DNA of 38,058 bases from an uncultured Lachnospiraceae bacterium (GCA_910585605.1 CAJUFL010000034.1:1-38058); one strand, 5' to 3'; shown: positions 1-9,331, counted from the first letter of the stretch. Numbers and translations are program-made. The notes: a model not told the origin generated them from the letters alone.

Positions 1-610
1 TAATTAGCTGATCTGCATGAATAACCTGCTGTTTGATTTCTTTTTTCGCAAATCTATCATTTAAACAGGTTTTGGGGTTAGCCAATACAACTACTGATTT
101 ATAATTATCTTCAAAAGATTTTTCAAATATCAGCTTAGTCAAAAAATTCCCTTTATTGCTTTTTCTAACTTCTTTTAAAACCAATAAATGTCTCTGGTTC
201 TGTGTAATTGGTGAATACATTTTCTCTCTGACACGTTTGCCAGACAATTCATAATTACGAATAAAATTTCCTCTATTATCAATTTCAATATTGCCAATCA
301 AATTTTTACATTCTAACACATAAATATGCTTTCGTGTTATGACTATGTAATCAATTTGTGCTGATAAATCTCCAATCTCAAGATAAATATCCCGTAATAC
401 ATACATATCTATCCCGCTGTTTTTCAATTCAAAAGCAACATTATTCTCTCCAATTTCACCATAGGAAGCAAATTTAATTTGCGTTTCTATTTCCTTTTTT
501 ATTCCTTCTGGTGCACTTTCCATTAACACTTGCAGCTTTTCAATAAAAATACCTGTATCGCTTGTTTCCTTTAAAAAAACCGTCCCTATCTTTTTTGTGA
601 ATAATCCCAT
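1..610 (-). CDS. NERD-domain (nuclease-related) protein, partial
   Basis: This reading frame starts with ATG at 610 and runs off the left edge, so about 203 residues are visible and the C-terminus is missing. An excellent GGAGGAG ribosome site precedes the start by 5 bases. The visible part has an open helical N-terminus followed at about residues 50-105 by a NERD signature: GEIGEN, then an aspartate in AQIDYIVI and the VLECKN motif, matching the D...ExK layout of restriction-endonuclease-like folds. NERD domains are known in proteins thought to act on DNA, sometimes fused to helicases or kinases; nothing C-terminal can be seen here. It follows the NUDIX gene on the same strand, but a terminator at 751-779 lies between them, so it probably has its own promoter. 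Neighbouring helicase and nuclease genes support a DNA-processing or defence role, which is inference. Confidence 0.75.
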   Translation of the reverse strand, partial: MGLFTKKIGTVFLKETSDTGIFIEKLQVLMESAPEGIKKEIETQIKFASYGEIGENNVAFELKNSGIDMYVLRDIYLEIGDLSAQIDYIVITRKHIYVLECKNLIGNIEIDNRGNFIRNYELSGKRVREKMYSPITQNQRHLLVLKEVRKSNKGNFLTKLIFEKSFEDNYKSVVVLANPKTCLNDRFAKKEIKQQVIHADQLI

Positions 611-750
611 CAGACTCCTCCATGTATCAATATTTTATTAGTACTTTTATTTCATTTCTCTCATTAACATAAGATTATTAACTTTTTGCCCGCTAACAAC
701 ATTATTACTATAGTTTATCATCCAGTTTTACTTAAGTCAATTAATACATA

Positions 751-779
751 CAAAAATGGAAGATTTTCACCTTCCATCT
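751..779 (-). terminator. Intrinsic terminator after the NUDIX gene
   Basis: Read on the minus strand, ATGGAAG and CTTCCAT form a perfect 7-bp stem with an 8-nt loop, followed at once by TTTTTG. It lies just beyond the NUDIX stop codon and before the NERD gene. Confidence 0.7.
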
Positions 780-783
780 CTGT

Positions 784-1170
784 CTATAATATTTTCTTTA
801 ATTTATCAATTAAACCTTCATCTGCCGGTAACCAGTCCACACTATCTAGTGTTTCTTTGGTTAGCCATCTCGCCGCTTCATGTTCCTTCAATGTTAAATC
901 ACCGGATATAACCTGACAAAGGAAACAATGCATTGTTAAATGAAACTGTGGATAATCATATTCTACAGTATCAATTTGCTTTCCAACTGTAATCTCTGTA
1001 TCCAACTCTTCTTTGATTTCCCGAACAAGTGCTTCCGTCGGCATTTCTCCCTGTTCTATCTTGCCGCCTGGGAATTCCCATCCGTCCTTAAACTCTCCAT
1101 ATCCACGCTGGGTTGCAAATATTTTGTCCCCATCCTGTATAATTGCTGCCACTACTTCCACTATTTTCAT
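784..1170 (-). CDS. NUDIX hydrolase, MutT-like (deoxy)nucleoside triphosphate pyrophosphohydrolase
   Basis: The 128-residue protein is a single NUDIX domain. The Nudix box is clear at about residues 36-60: GKIEQGE, seven residues, then REIKEEL, giving the metal-binding glutamates; the usual glycine after REUXEE is replaced by aspartate. The N-terminal VVAAII strand and the C-terminal AARWLTKETL..WLPAD pattern are typical of the MutT/CTP pyrophosphohydrolase branch, which hydrolyses damaged or non-canonical nucleoside triphosphates to monophosphates. It lies 77 bp downstream of the large PLD-helicase gene on the same strand with no terminator between them, so the two are probably co-transcribed. 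A nucleotide-cleaning or nucleotide-signal-degrading role beside a helicase-nuclease is plausible, but the true substrate cannot be read from sequence. Confidence 0.9.
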   Translation of the reverse strand: MKIVEVVAAIIQDGDKIFATQRGYGEFKDGWEFPGGKIEQGEMPTEALVREIKEELDTEITVGKQIDTVEYDYPQFHLTMHCFLCQVISGDLTLKEHEAARWLTKETLDSVDWLPADEGLIDKLKKIL

Positions 1171-1247
1171 ATCCTTGGTCCCCTGTAAATATTCTCTTTC
1201 AATAGTCTTTCTACCATGTTCAAACTCTAATTTAAAATAAAGACTCC

Positions 1248-4172
1248 CTACTCTTCTGTTATGTAGTCATAAATATCATCCCGAACGGGCACATCCAACT
1301 GGTAAGTTATCTCAAAAGCATCATCGTTTGTAGATTCCATGTGAATTGGTTCCGGTTCTCCTACTGCATATATTTCTCCAAGAAAATAAAATTCTTTTGC
1401 TTCTTTATCATTCTTATTTTTCCGCACAAACAAAAATATTCTGTTCGTCTTATCTTCCTGAGTTTTCTTATATATGTGTAACACATCACTGGAAGTAACT
1501 TTCCTTGGATGCTTAGATAATGCAATCAACTCATTTTTTGAAATAAATCGATCTTCATAAGCAATAGCATCCTCCAATTTTTCATAGTTGATAAATACTG
1601 GCAATGTCTTTGTAAATGCATCATAAAAATAACCACCTATATTTTGTGCATTCATATTTTTCTTCCAGTTCAATAATCGACAAACATCCTCATAGGTGTA
1701 TTTCTGATAAAGCTGGAAATTGGTATCCTTATATCGCTTAGAATAATATTTTTCATACCGTCCCATACCAAAATCCACCAATTCATAAACCATATTGGCA
1801 AACACCTTATTTTCTAACATATTTTTAAACCGTCTGCTAATTTGATAATTCTCCTTGTTGTCTGCTTCCACAAATACACAGCTCTCAAATTTTTTCTTTT
1901 CCTCTTCTTTGGGAAATGCGTTTGTCAAGTTTAAAATAACTGATTCCCGCTCTTGTTCTGTAAGGTTGATTCCATACTTTTTTATTAGTGATGTTTTGAA
2001 AAAATTCATGACATTTGTTTTAGCAAGTCTTAAGTCCTGTAACATTTCCAATTCATGAATTCTTTTTCCCTTTGCAATTTTTCTTGACAAATATTCAATT
2101 ATAGCTTCTTCCGCAGAAGATAATTCTATCGCATATTCATCTTCATATTTTGCCAAAAACGCATGATAAGAACCTAATTTTTCAAAAATCTTTGTAATGT
2201 CAATCTCCCCATATTCTCCAAAATCCTTAATAGATGGTATCCGTCCTAATTTGTATTTCAGTTTTTGATAAGATTCTTTGATTAATCTCATATCATTTGT
2301 TTTTGCAGTATCAATTGATGCATAAATCCGTTTTTTCGAAACCTCGTCAAAATGAATTGTAGAACTTCCTGGAATCACTTTAGATCCTTCCCTGACATAT
2401 CGACGAATGGTGTCCTTATTATAGGAACGGTCACCTGAAAGAGCAATTGGAATCATAAAATTGTTCATATAATTGCCAATAAAATCTAAAATAACAACAT
2501 ATTCCTTCCCTTCCGCTTTCCGCAGCCCTCTTCCCAACTGTTGAATAAATACAATCGGACTTTCCGTTGGCCGAAGCATAATCACCTGATTAATCTCTGG
2601 TATATCCACACCCTCATTGAAAATATCTATTGTAAAAATATAATCAAGCTTGTCTTCTCTATTATCATCTGTTAATCTCTCAATACATTCCTCCCTCTTA
2701 TTTTGGGAATCATCTCCACAAAGAAATTCTGTATGATATCCACGTTCATTAAATTTTTTAGATAATTCAATCGCCTCTTCTTTTCTACTACAAAATATTA
2801 ACCCTTTCACACGGTCACCACTATATCCGTAATAATTTGCTTTTTCTATTACATAGTCAACACGGTCATCACAAATCAGATTCATAAAATTACGCACACC
2901 TGTATTGTCATCAAATACTTCACCATTAATTTCCAAATCAGTAATACCAAAATAGTGAAATGGACAAAGCAAGTTTTCTTCCAACGCCTGCTGTAAACGA
3001 ATCTCATAGGCGATATTATGATCAAAGAGCTGATAGATATCAAAATCATCTGTACGGTCTGGACTAGCTGTCATCCCCAGCCAAAACTTTGGTTTAAAGT
3101 ATTGAATAATTCGTTGATAACTATCTGCTCCTGCACGATGCACTTCATCAATAATAATAGTATCAAATTCGTCCGGCTTAAAGTGTTCTAAAGTATCCTT
3201 TTTTGCCATCGTCTGCATAGTGGAAAACAAATACTCTTCATCATATTCTTTGAAATTACCAGAAAGAAGGCCGAACGTCTTTGTGTCTCCAAATACTTTT
3301 TGATAGCTATTCATTGCCTGCTTTGCAATCTGTTCCCTATGTACTAAGAATAATGCTTTTTTCGGGTTAGCCTCCCGAAGTGCAAAAGCAGAAGCATATG
3401 TTTTTCCTGTACCAGTAGCAGAAATCAATAATGCCCTTTTTGCACCATCATTTCGTAACTTTTGTAAATTATGAATAAATGCAAGCTGCATGGAATTAGG
3501 TTGTAATCGATACTGGGCAATAGATGGTATTTCAGCTTGTTTTGCAATCCTTTTCTGCTTTTTGATCAACTCATAATTCAAGCGATACCGCTCGATAAAA
3601 TCACCATAGGTTAATGTATATTCTGATTCCCACAGTTCTCCAAACTCTTCTATAATCTCCTTTGCATATTCACCTTGTTCCGTAGATACAAGCCTCGTGT
3701 TCCACTCTTTATTCTTCGTAAGCGCACTGAGTGTCATATTGGAACTCCCAACAATAATACGATAAATTTCCTCCTCTTTAAAAATATATCCCTTTGTATG
3801 AAAACCAATATTGGAATCATTTGCTGAATACATTCTAAGGTCAATATTCTTTAATCCCGCTAGCTTGTCTAATGCCCTCGGCTCACTAAAATTCAAATAG
3901 TCTGTCGTCAAAATCCTACCTGGAATCTGTTTACGTTCCAGTTCCTCTAAAATCTGTAATAATGGTGTAATTCCACCCATTGTAATAAAGGCAACACTAA
4001 TTGAAAATTCGTCACAATTTGATAATTCGTTTTCGATGGAAGATAAAACCTTGCGTCCTTCCTTGTAATTATTAGAAATAAATTGTGGCTTATAAGCAAG
4101 ATTAGAGGGAATAGTGGAATCTATAAATGCGGTTGTGAGGGATTTTTGAAATTGACGTGTATGTTGATTCAT
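1248..4172 (-). CDS. PLD nuclease - SF2 helicase - DUF3427 protein
   Basis: This protein of about 974 residues has three parts. Residues about 30-200 form a phospholipase-D-like nuclease domain with one HKD-type motif (H125-T-K) and GSSNMT near 142-147. Residues about 225-600 are an SF2 helicase of the type III restriction/UvrB class: Walker A ATGTGKT at 252-258, DEVH at 342-345, TASPDRTD at 368-375, and a C-terminal motif VI QQLGRGLRK. The remainder matches DUF3427, ending with a beta-rich region. This order is a known but poorly characterised architecture (COG3886 plus COG1061 plus DUF3427). I chose the ATG at 4172 because AGGAG lies 10 bases before it; a longer frame to 4211 has no ribosome site. 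A terminator at 4214-4242 separates it from the 195-aa gene upstream. A single HKD suggests dimeric PLD activity. A defence or DNA-repair role is inference. Confidence 0.9.
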   Translation of the reverse strand: MNQHTRQFQKSLTTAFIDSTIPSNLAYKPQFISNNYKEGRKVLSSIENELSNCDEFSISVAFITMGGITPLLQILEELERKQIPGRILTTDYLNFSEPRALDKLAGLKNIDLRMYSANDSNIGFHTKGYIFKEEEIYRIIVGSSNMTLSALTKNKEWNTRLVSTEQGEYAKEIIEEFGELWESEYTLTYGDFIERYRLNYELIKKQKRIAKQAEIPSIAQYRLQPNSMQLAFIHNLQKLRNDGAKRALLISATGTGKTYASAFALREANPKKALFLVHREQIAKQAMNSYQKVFGDTKTFGLLSGNFKEYDEEYLFSTMQTMAKKDTLEHFKPDEFDTIIIDEVHRAGADSYQRIIQYFKPKFWLGMTASPDRTDDFDIYQLFDHNIAYEIRLQQALEENLLCPFHYFGITDLEINGEVFDDNTGVRNFMNLICDDRVDYVIEKANYYGYSGDRVKGLIFCSRKEEAIELSKKFNERGYHTEFLCGDDSQNKREECIERLTDDNREDKLDYIFTIDIFNEGVDIPEINQVIMLRPTESPIVFIQQLGRGLRKAEGKEYVVILDFIGNYMNNFMIPIALSGDRSYNKDTIRRYVREGSKVIPGSSTIHFDEVSKKRIYASIDTAKTNDMRLIKESYQKLKYKLGRIPSIKDFGEYGEIDITKIFEKLGSYHAFLAKYEDEYAIELSSAEEAIIEYLSRKIAKGKRIHELEMLQDLRLAKTNVMNFFKTSLIKKYGINLTEQERESVILNLTNAFPKEEEKKKFESCVFVEADNKENYQISRRFKNMLENKVFANMVYELVDFGMGRYEKYYSKRYKDTNFQLYQKYTYEDVCRLLNWKKNMNAQNIGGYFYDAFTKTLPVFINYEKLEDAIAYEDRFISKNELIALSKHPRKVTSSDVLHIYKKTQEDKTNRIFLFVRKNKNDKEAKEFYFLGEIYAVGEPEPIHMESTNDDAFEITYQLDVPVRDDIYDYITEE

Positions 4173-4213
4173 TTGTCTTCTTCTCCTAATTATTCTATGC
4201 TTAATTATCATAA

Positions 4214-4242
4214 GGAAAAGGCAGATTCAAATAAAATCCGCC
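4214..4242 (-). terminator. Intrinsic terminator between the 195-aa gene and the PLD-helicase
   Basis: On the minus strand GGCGGATT pairs with AATCTGCC (8 bp, one G-U) around a 7-nt loop and is followed by TTTTCC. It separates the dGTPase/195-aa transcript from the helicase/NUDIX transcript, although readthrough is possible. A weak promoter could overlap it (TTGAAT, 17 bp, TAATTA). Confidence 0.6.
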
Positions 4243-4264
4243 CTATCTTAATAATAATTCTTTA

Positions 4265-4852
4265 CTATACTGTTCTCGCCTCATAAAAGACTAAATATTT
4301 TTCTCCAACTGCCTGTTTCTTAAAATTACAATCATATGCGAAACTCCATTCAAGCAAGATACTTTTTCCCTCTGTTATTTCATCCCTAAACAATCTTTTT
4401 ATTGTATTTATATTACTTAACAATTCTTCTATCTCTTTTTCACTTAGGAAATCAGGATTTCCATCTGTAATCAATTTATCGCCAATATATCTAAGCGTAA
4501 CATCCCTGTCCGAATATGTTACCATATTCCACAAATCCTCTTTAACTGCTTCAATAATAATCTCATTTGATTTAACTTCAAGCGTTCCACTCTTTTCTGC
4601 TATAAAATATGGATAATATATAACAATACCTTTATCTCGCAATTCTCCAGATAAATTATTAGCAAATTCCCAAGCATCCTTCGCATTAGCCCCCACCTTA
4701 CGTGGCAAGTTTAAGTCATCACCTTGATATACAGCAGAACGAATTGTCCATAATTTTTTATCATCAAAAACAATATTATTATTAAACTCATTCCACTTAA
4801 TGGTAGGTAATCCTGAATGCTTTAATTCAAAAAATCCCAATAATTTATTCAT
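4265..4852 (-). CDS. Uncharacterised 195-aa protein, dGTPase partner
   Basis: I do not recognise a family. The 195-residue protein is soluble, with no signal peptide or membrane segment. It opens with MNKLLGFFELKHSGLPTIKW, a stretch that could lead into a ligand- or protein-binding fold. Mixed alpha/beta segments follow, including an acidic helix (EKEIEELLSNINTIKRLF) near residues 138-156, and the C-terminus is beta-rich (YLVFYEARTV). No catalytic signature is obvious. The gene starts only 23 bp after the dGTPase stop codon, with its own AAGGGG ribosome site, and a terminator closes the unit, so the two genes form a tight bicistron. A regulator, sensor or inhibitor of the dGTPase is the simplest hypothesis; it is inference from position alone. 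Confidence 0.7.
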   Translation of the reverse strand: MNKLLGFFELKHSGLPTIKWNEFNNNIVFDDKKLWTIRSAVYQGDDLNLPRKVGANAKDAWEFANNLSGELRDKGIVIYYPYFIAEKSGTLEVKSNEIIIEAVKEDLWNMVTYSDRDVTLRYIGDKLITDGNPDFLSEKEIEELLSNINTIKRLFRDEITEGKSILLEWSFAYDCNFKKQAVGEKYLVFYEARTV

Positions 4853-4875
4853 ATATAAACCCCTTGATATTATAA

Positions 4876-6177
4876 CTATTTTTTTATAAATTTCTCGTAA
4901 ACAGTTTTTACATATTCGTCCATCATGCCAGATATATAATCTACAATTAATCTCTTTTGCAAATCTACTTCATTTATTGTATCATATCTAGGTTTATATT
5001 GTCTAACAATATTTGATACTCTATATTCCGGCGGTAAATATTGCGTATTTTCCACAAAAAAATAAAACAATGCTTCTAGCATCTCTTTTCCTTTTGCTTC
5101 ATACGCATATACCTCATCTTTATTGGTCACACACTCAAATATTGTTTTCTTTAAACCACTTGCAAGTTCTTTGTATCTTACAAATCCTATTTCCTCATCT
5201 TTTTGAGTTCCTCGTATCTTCTTCTCCTTTTTAGTTAAATTAACAATACCTATATCATTTATTAATGTATTAATAATCCGAGAGGTTATCTCTTTTCGAT
5301 ACAATTTTGAAAACTCTGCTGAATCAACACCCCTTTTTTTGAATCCCGCATTTTTTTTACTTTTATTAATTATTTTGTCAAGTTTTTTTATACTTTCAAC
5401 GCTATCTATCTTTGTAGAAAATTCATGAAAGATTTCATCAACTGTAAACACTCCTAATCTTAATCCATCTTCAAAATCATGTGCAGCATATGCTATCTCA
5501 TCTGCAATATCCACTATTTGAACATCTAAAGTACGCAACTCTACTTTTGTGTCATCAATAATTTTACTAACTAGATTATAGTCACTTTCATATAAAAATT
5601 TATCATATCTCAGCTTACTATTTTGAAGAATTTGAAATGGATTATAATATTTCAGAATACCCAACAACGTCCTATTTGTCAAATTTAGTCCTTGATAAGA
5701 GTGCCGCTTTTGTTCAACAGTTGTTAAAATTCTAAAAGTTTGTGCATTTCCTTCAAACCCCCCAAACTCTTTACACAACTCATTTAAAAACTTTTCCCCT
5801 GCATGTCCAAAGGGTGGATTTCCAATATCATGAGCTAATGCACACGCTTCAACAATATACATTTCCTTCCTTTTATATTTAATTGCTGTTGCAATTGATC
5901 TAGCTATTTGTGCTACCTCTAAACTATGAGTCAATCTATTCCTTATAAACTGATCACTCTCTATTCCATAAAGTTGCATTTTACCTTGTAAGCGCCTAAA
6001 CGATGATGAATATAAAACTCTTGTATAATCTCGCTGAAACTCTCCATCCAGCCTTTTTCGATCTCCTTTGGAATCATATTGTCTTTTTTCTAATTCCTTG
6101 TTATTAGTAAGTGGCATAAGAAATTTTTCTCTAATTTCTTCACTTTGCAATTCTAATGTTGTTTTTTCTTTATCCAT
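4876..6177 (-). CDS. dgt: Deoxyguanosinetriphosphate triphosphohydrolase-like HD protein (dGTPase)
   Basis: The 433-residue protein matches the dGTPase branch of HD phosphohydrolases. These enzymes remove the whole triphosphate from dNTPs, giving the nucleoside and tripolyphosphate. The N-terminus has the family signature QRDYTRVLYSSSFRRLQGKMQ (about 48-68). Metal ligands are visible as H84 (RLTHSLEV), H116-D117 (ALAHDIGNPPFGHAGE) and D223 (IVDIADEIAYAAHD). Length and motif spacing are normal, so it should be active. The start is supported by CGGAGG six bases upstream. It heads a two-gene unit with the 195-aa protein. dGTPases of this type are known to act either in housekeeping dNTP balance or in anti-phage nucleotide depletion (established for some bacterial dCTP deaminases and dGTPases). 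The neighbouring nucleases favour the second role here, as inference. Confidence 0.92.
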   Translation of the reverse strand: MDKEKTTLELQSEEIREKFLMPLTNNKELEKRQYDSKGDRKRLDGEFQRDYTRVLYSSSFRRLQGKMQLYGIESDQFIRNRLTHSLEVAQIARSIATAIKYKRKEMYIVEACALAHDIGNPPFGHAGEKFLNELCKEFGGFEGNAQTFRILTTVEQKRHSYQGLNLTNRTLLGILKYYNPFQILQNSKLRYDKFLYESDYNLVSKIIDDTKVELRTLDVQIVDIADEIAYAAHDFEDGLRLGVFTVDEIFHEFSTKIDSVESIKKLDKIINKSKKNAGFKKRGVDSAEFSKLYRKEITSRIINTLINDIGIVNLTKKEKKIRGTQKDEEIGFVRYKELASGLKKTIFECVTNKDEVYAYEAKGKEMLEALFYFFVENTQYLPPEYRVSNIVRQYKPRYDTINEVDLQKRLIVDYISGMMDEYVKTVYEKFIKK

Positions 6178-6225
6178 AATAATCCTCCGTAACTACTATA
6201 CTATATTCATTCTCTTAAATCTTTG

Positions 6226-6925
6226 GAGTTATGCTAAAAACGACACGCCAAGTAAACATACCCTCGTCAACCTGTATCAATCCAGCGGCAAATCTCAAGC
6301 AGCTCTCTATAAAGAATACGGTATATCTGCCACTGCTCTCGCCCGTTGGATCAAACAATACTCAACTGTTGAAACCGATGATGGCGAAGTCCTGACCGCC
6401 AGGCAAGCAAAAGAACTTCAAAAACGCAACGCCCAACTTGAACAGGAACTTCTCATACTAAAAAAGCTATTGCCATCTTCTTGCCACACTCAAACAGCGG
6501 TTAGAGGCTGTTACAAGCTCAGCTTCCAACATGGCATTAAGCTTCTCTGCAAAGTCTTGATGACAAACTCGTAATGACTGCGTTTAAAAAGCTTATGATA
6601 GACGAAACCAACCAACAGGTCTTATGTTCCACTCTGATCGAGGATCTCAATATACTACTTTTACATTCAAGCAGTTATTAGATACTCTTAATGTGATGCA
6701 ATCATTTTCAAAGAAAGGCTATTCCTTCGATAATACCTGAACGAATGTTTCTTCAAATATCTCAAAAAAGAAGAAGCCAACAGGAAAACTTATCACTTTT
6801 TACAAGAGTTCCAGTTATACAATTTTGAGTATATTGAGAAATTCTACAACTTCAGGAGACTGCATGGTTCTCTCGGAATGTTAACACCTGCCAATAAAGA
6901 ACCTCTCTTCTGCGATCAGGCTTAA
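6226..6925 (+). pseudogene. Decayed IS3-family insertion sequence (orfA and orfB remnants)
   Basis: Plus-strand reading shows a near-complete IS3/IS150-type orfA (TLVNLYQSSGKSQAALYKEY, then SATALARWIKQYSTVETDDG and a KRNAQLEQELLILKK leucine zipper). Its end is frameshifted by one missing A in the A6 run near 6461. Only the last part of orfB remains: FHSDRGSQYTTFTFKQLL (second catalytic Asp), a stop codon at the DN(A) motif near 6740, then NECFFKYLKKEEANRK and the YNFRRLHGSLGMLTP C-terminus in another frame. The first half of the DDE domain is deleted. The element is dead and lies between the dGTPase unit and the helicase operon, whose genes point the other way. No clear terminal inverted repeats were found. 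Confidence 0.85.
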
Positions 6926-6955
6926 TCCTGTTTCCAAAAAGTTTTTCTAATAATA

Positions 6956-9331
6956 CTACTCTCTCCGTATCACCCCAATCACAACCCCGCTGATATAAAA
7001 ATCCTCTACCTGTATCACAATATCCTGATACTTAGGATTCCCTGGATGCAGAATAATTTTATTCTCCCCTACATAATGAAACTGCTTCACAGTAGCTTCA
7101 TTTGTTGTCAAATCCCCCCCCACAATAATATTACCTTCCTTTGCAAAAGATTGTTTCCTTACCACTATTTTATCGCCATTTAATATATTAAAATTAATCA
7201 TACTATCACCAGACACTTCCAATATAAATTTCATATCTGGTCCACTTATCGCTTCTAACGGAACCATTTCCTTCCTGTCATACTCTTCATTTACGTATTT
7301 GAGATTTCCCGCTGCAACACTGCCTTTTACCGGAAGACAAGTATAGTCAAGTGCTGTATTATTTTCCTTGTTTCGCAGGCAAGACTCTCCGGCAGTTGTC
7401 TGCTTATATTCCATCTGTCTGCCGTGTACAAAATCAAAATACCTAAAAATCTCATATTCTCCCACTTCCATTTGACAGACCGGTATATCATCGCAGGCGA
7501 CAAATGTTCCATCCATATATTTTTTGACAATCTGCTTTTTTCCATCCGTCACTACAATATACTCTGGAGCATTGCCAGGCACAATATAACATTTAACCTG
7601 TCTCAGTGCTTCTGCCAAATCTGACCCTGAACTTTTTGTTTCCACATAAATAAAAGGAACTTCCCTTTCATCATCCTTGTATACCCCAATATCCACAAAA
7701 AAAGTTTTACTTCCACATTTTACACAAACCTCTGATTGCATACGGCGGATCGGATATCCATACCGGGTCTGAAGCTGATTTAAATACCATTGTCTTACCT
7801 TTTCTTCCTCATTATTTATCGTTTTCTCTACCCTATCAAAAAATTGGTAATCTTCTATCGAAAGGGAAAAACATTCTTCTTCCTCATCATCCGAAAGCCT
7901 CAGATATTTAGATTCAATTTCACCTATATATACTGATTCCTTCTTACTACTGGTTACATACAGCATCTCCTTTGCTCGGGTCATTCCGACATACAGTAAT
8001 TTTCGTTCCACAGATAACATTTCGGTTGAATACGGCAAAATTCCATCATTTACCCCAGCAATAAATACAACCGAAGCTTCCAAACCCTTAATTGAATGTA
8101 ATGTAAACAGCTTAATCTTATCCACACAAAAAGGGGATATCTCTGATTTCTCCAATTCTTTTGCCAATTCTGCATCAATTCCATGTTTCAAAAAATAATC
8201 CTTTAAAGTCTCCAGATATCCCTTATTTCTTGCCACAACAACAATCTCACCAAGTCGATACCTGATTGCACATTTCTTTATCTCCTCTGTAATATAGGCA
8301 AACTCCTTCACCTGCTCTTCAAAATGACGATACTGCGGTCTTGCCCCATTTCGTTCTATAGATTCTGGTTCCACATAATCACTACTCATTTTCAAATCCT
8401 TGTCATTGTTAATAAGAGAATATGCCGCCAGTGCAATTTCTTTGGTCGTCCTATAATTCTTTGATAACACATTGGATTTGCCAGACATATCAAACCCAAC
8501 ACTTTTAAAGCTCTGCTTCGAAAGCCATGACTGAGAATAAATACTCTGTGCAACATCTGCGATAAAAATAATATTGCTCTTCTCCGATTCTTCATACAGA
8601 TTTCGTATAATCTCCAATTGGGCACGAGATAAATCCTGACTTTCATCCACAATAATATATCTGTATTTTTTAGGCCTTATCTCACCACTTTTCATTTTAT
8701 TAAGTGCTCTGACTGCTCTTGTGGTATAATCTATTAAATTTGCTTTCCTAAGCAATTTCTCATACATTACAAACGTATCAAAAATAGCTGCACGATTTTC
8801 GGAACGTTTTAAAAGTCGCATACGGTTTTCCCCTATACTATTCCGACCTAAGCGATCTACATCCATATATTCTTCCTTTTTCAAATACATGCATCCTTTG
8901 ATCCACTCTATCTCTTCTAACAGAAACTGCACATTTTTATCTTGAAGTATCGTACTGTTTGGATGCTGTTCCTGCACTTTCTGTATTGCAAGCTTCATTT
9001 TCTCCCTTTTCACACCGTCTTTTGCAATAGGAATTTTCTTTATCTCCTCTGGCAGTACGGAATAAATCACACTGTCTATTGTCTTAACCGAAACTTTTTT
9101 GTCATCAATGGAGACCCCATATTCCTGACATAAGTATGTCATATATTTAATCAATGTTTTATTATATGTAACAACTAATACTTTTTCATTTTGCATCTCC
9201 TTTAACTGCTGCATCGCTACCAGTTTAAAAAGTGCGACCGTCGTCTTTCCGCTTCCCGCAACTCCTTTAATCAGGCTTTGTCCTGATGTCTTACTGTTGA
9301 TAATTCGTATTTGATCTACACTTAAATCCAT
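6956..9331 (-). CDS. SF1 (UvrD-like) helicase - PD-(D/E)XK nuclease - LexA/S24 self-cleavage fusion
   Basis: One uninterrupted 791-residue frame holds three modules. Residues 1-~475 are a UvrD/Rep-type SF1 helicase: Walker A GVAGSGKTT (23-31), Walker B IIVDESQDL (226-234), YRTT (293-296), and motif VI YVGMTRAKEML (447-457). Residues ~510-610 resemble the HsdR N-terminal endonuclease: D547 in FVDIGVY, then VETK with E564 and K566, followed by a helix (ALRQVKCYIV). Residues ~665-791 are a LexA/UmuD-type S24 domain with a putative scissile A674-G675 (SVAAGN), nucleophile S710 (VSGDSM) and general base K749 (EATVK). The cleavage-site-to-Ser distance (36) and Ser-to-Lys distance (39) are close to E. 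coli LexA (35 and 37). AAGGAGG precedes the start, 17 bp after the upstream gene, so the two form an operon. I know no described system with this fusion. RecA-triggered self-cleavage controlling the enzyme is inference. Confidence 0.9.
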   Translation of the reverse strand: MDLSVDQIRIINSKTSGQSLIKGVAGSGKTTVALFKLVAMQQLKEMQNEKVLVVTYNKTLIKYMTYLCQEYGVSIDDKKVSVKTIDSVIYSVLPEEIKKIPIAKDGVKREKMKLAIQKVQEQHPNSTILQDKNVQFLLEEIEWIKGCMYLKKEEYMDVDRLGRNSIGENRMRLLKRSENRAAIFDTFVMYEKLLRKANLIDYTTRAVRALNKMKSGEIRPKKYRYIIVDESQDLSRAQLEIIRNLYEESEKSNIIFIADVAQSIYSQSWLSKQSFKSVGFDMSGKSNVLSKNYRTTKEIALAAYSLINNDKDLKMSSDYVEPESIERNGARPQYRHFEEQVKEFAYITEEIKKCAIRYRLGEIVVVARNKGYLETLKDYFLKHGIDAELAKELEKSEISPFCVDKIKLFTLHSIKGLEASVVFIAGVNDGILPYSTEMLSVERKLLYVGMTRAKEMLYVTSSKKESVYIGEIESKYLRLSDDEEEECFSLSIEDYQFFDRVEKTINNEEEKVRQWYLNQLQTRYGYPIRRMQSEVCVKCGSKTFFVDIGVYKDDEREVPFIYVETKSSGSDLAEALRQVKCYIVPGNAPEYIVVTDGKKQIVKKYMDGTFVACDDIPVCQMEVGEYEIFRYFDFVHGRQMEYKQTTAGESCLRNKENNTALDYTCLPVKGSVAAGNLKYVNEEYDRKEMVPLEAISGPDMKFILEVSGDSMINFNILNGDKIVVRKQSFAKEGNIIVGGDLTTNEATVKQFHYVGENKIILHPGNPKYQDIVIQVEDFYISGVVIGVIRRE

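Noticed and set aside
6068..6574. A 168-residue plus-strand frame covering the dGTPase start and the IS remnant
   Set aside because: Its first third lies over the dGTPase gene, and only the later part matches IS3 orfA. It is better read as a frameshifted insertion-sequence remnant.
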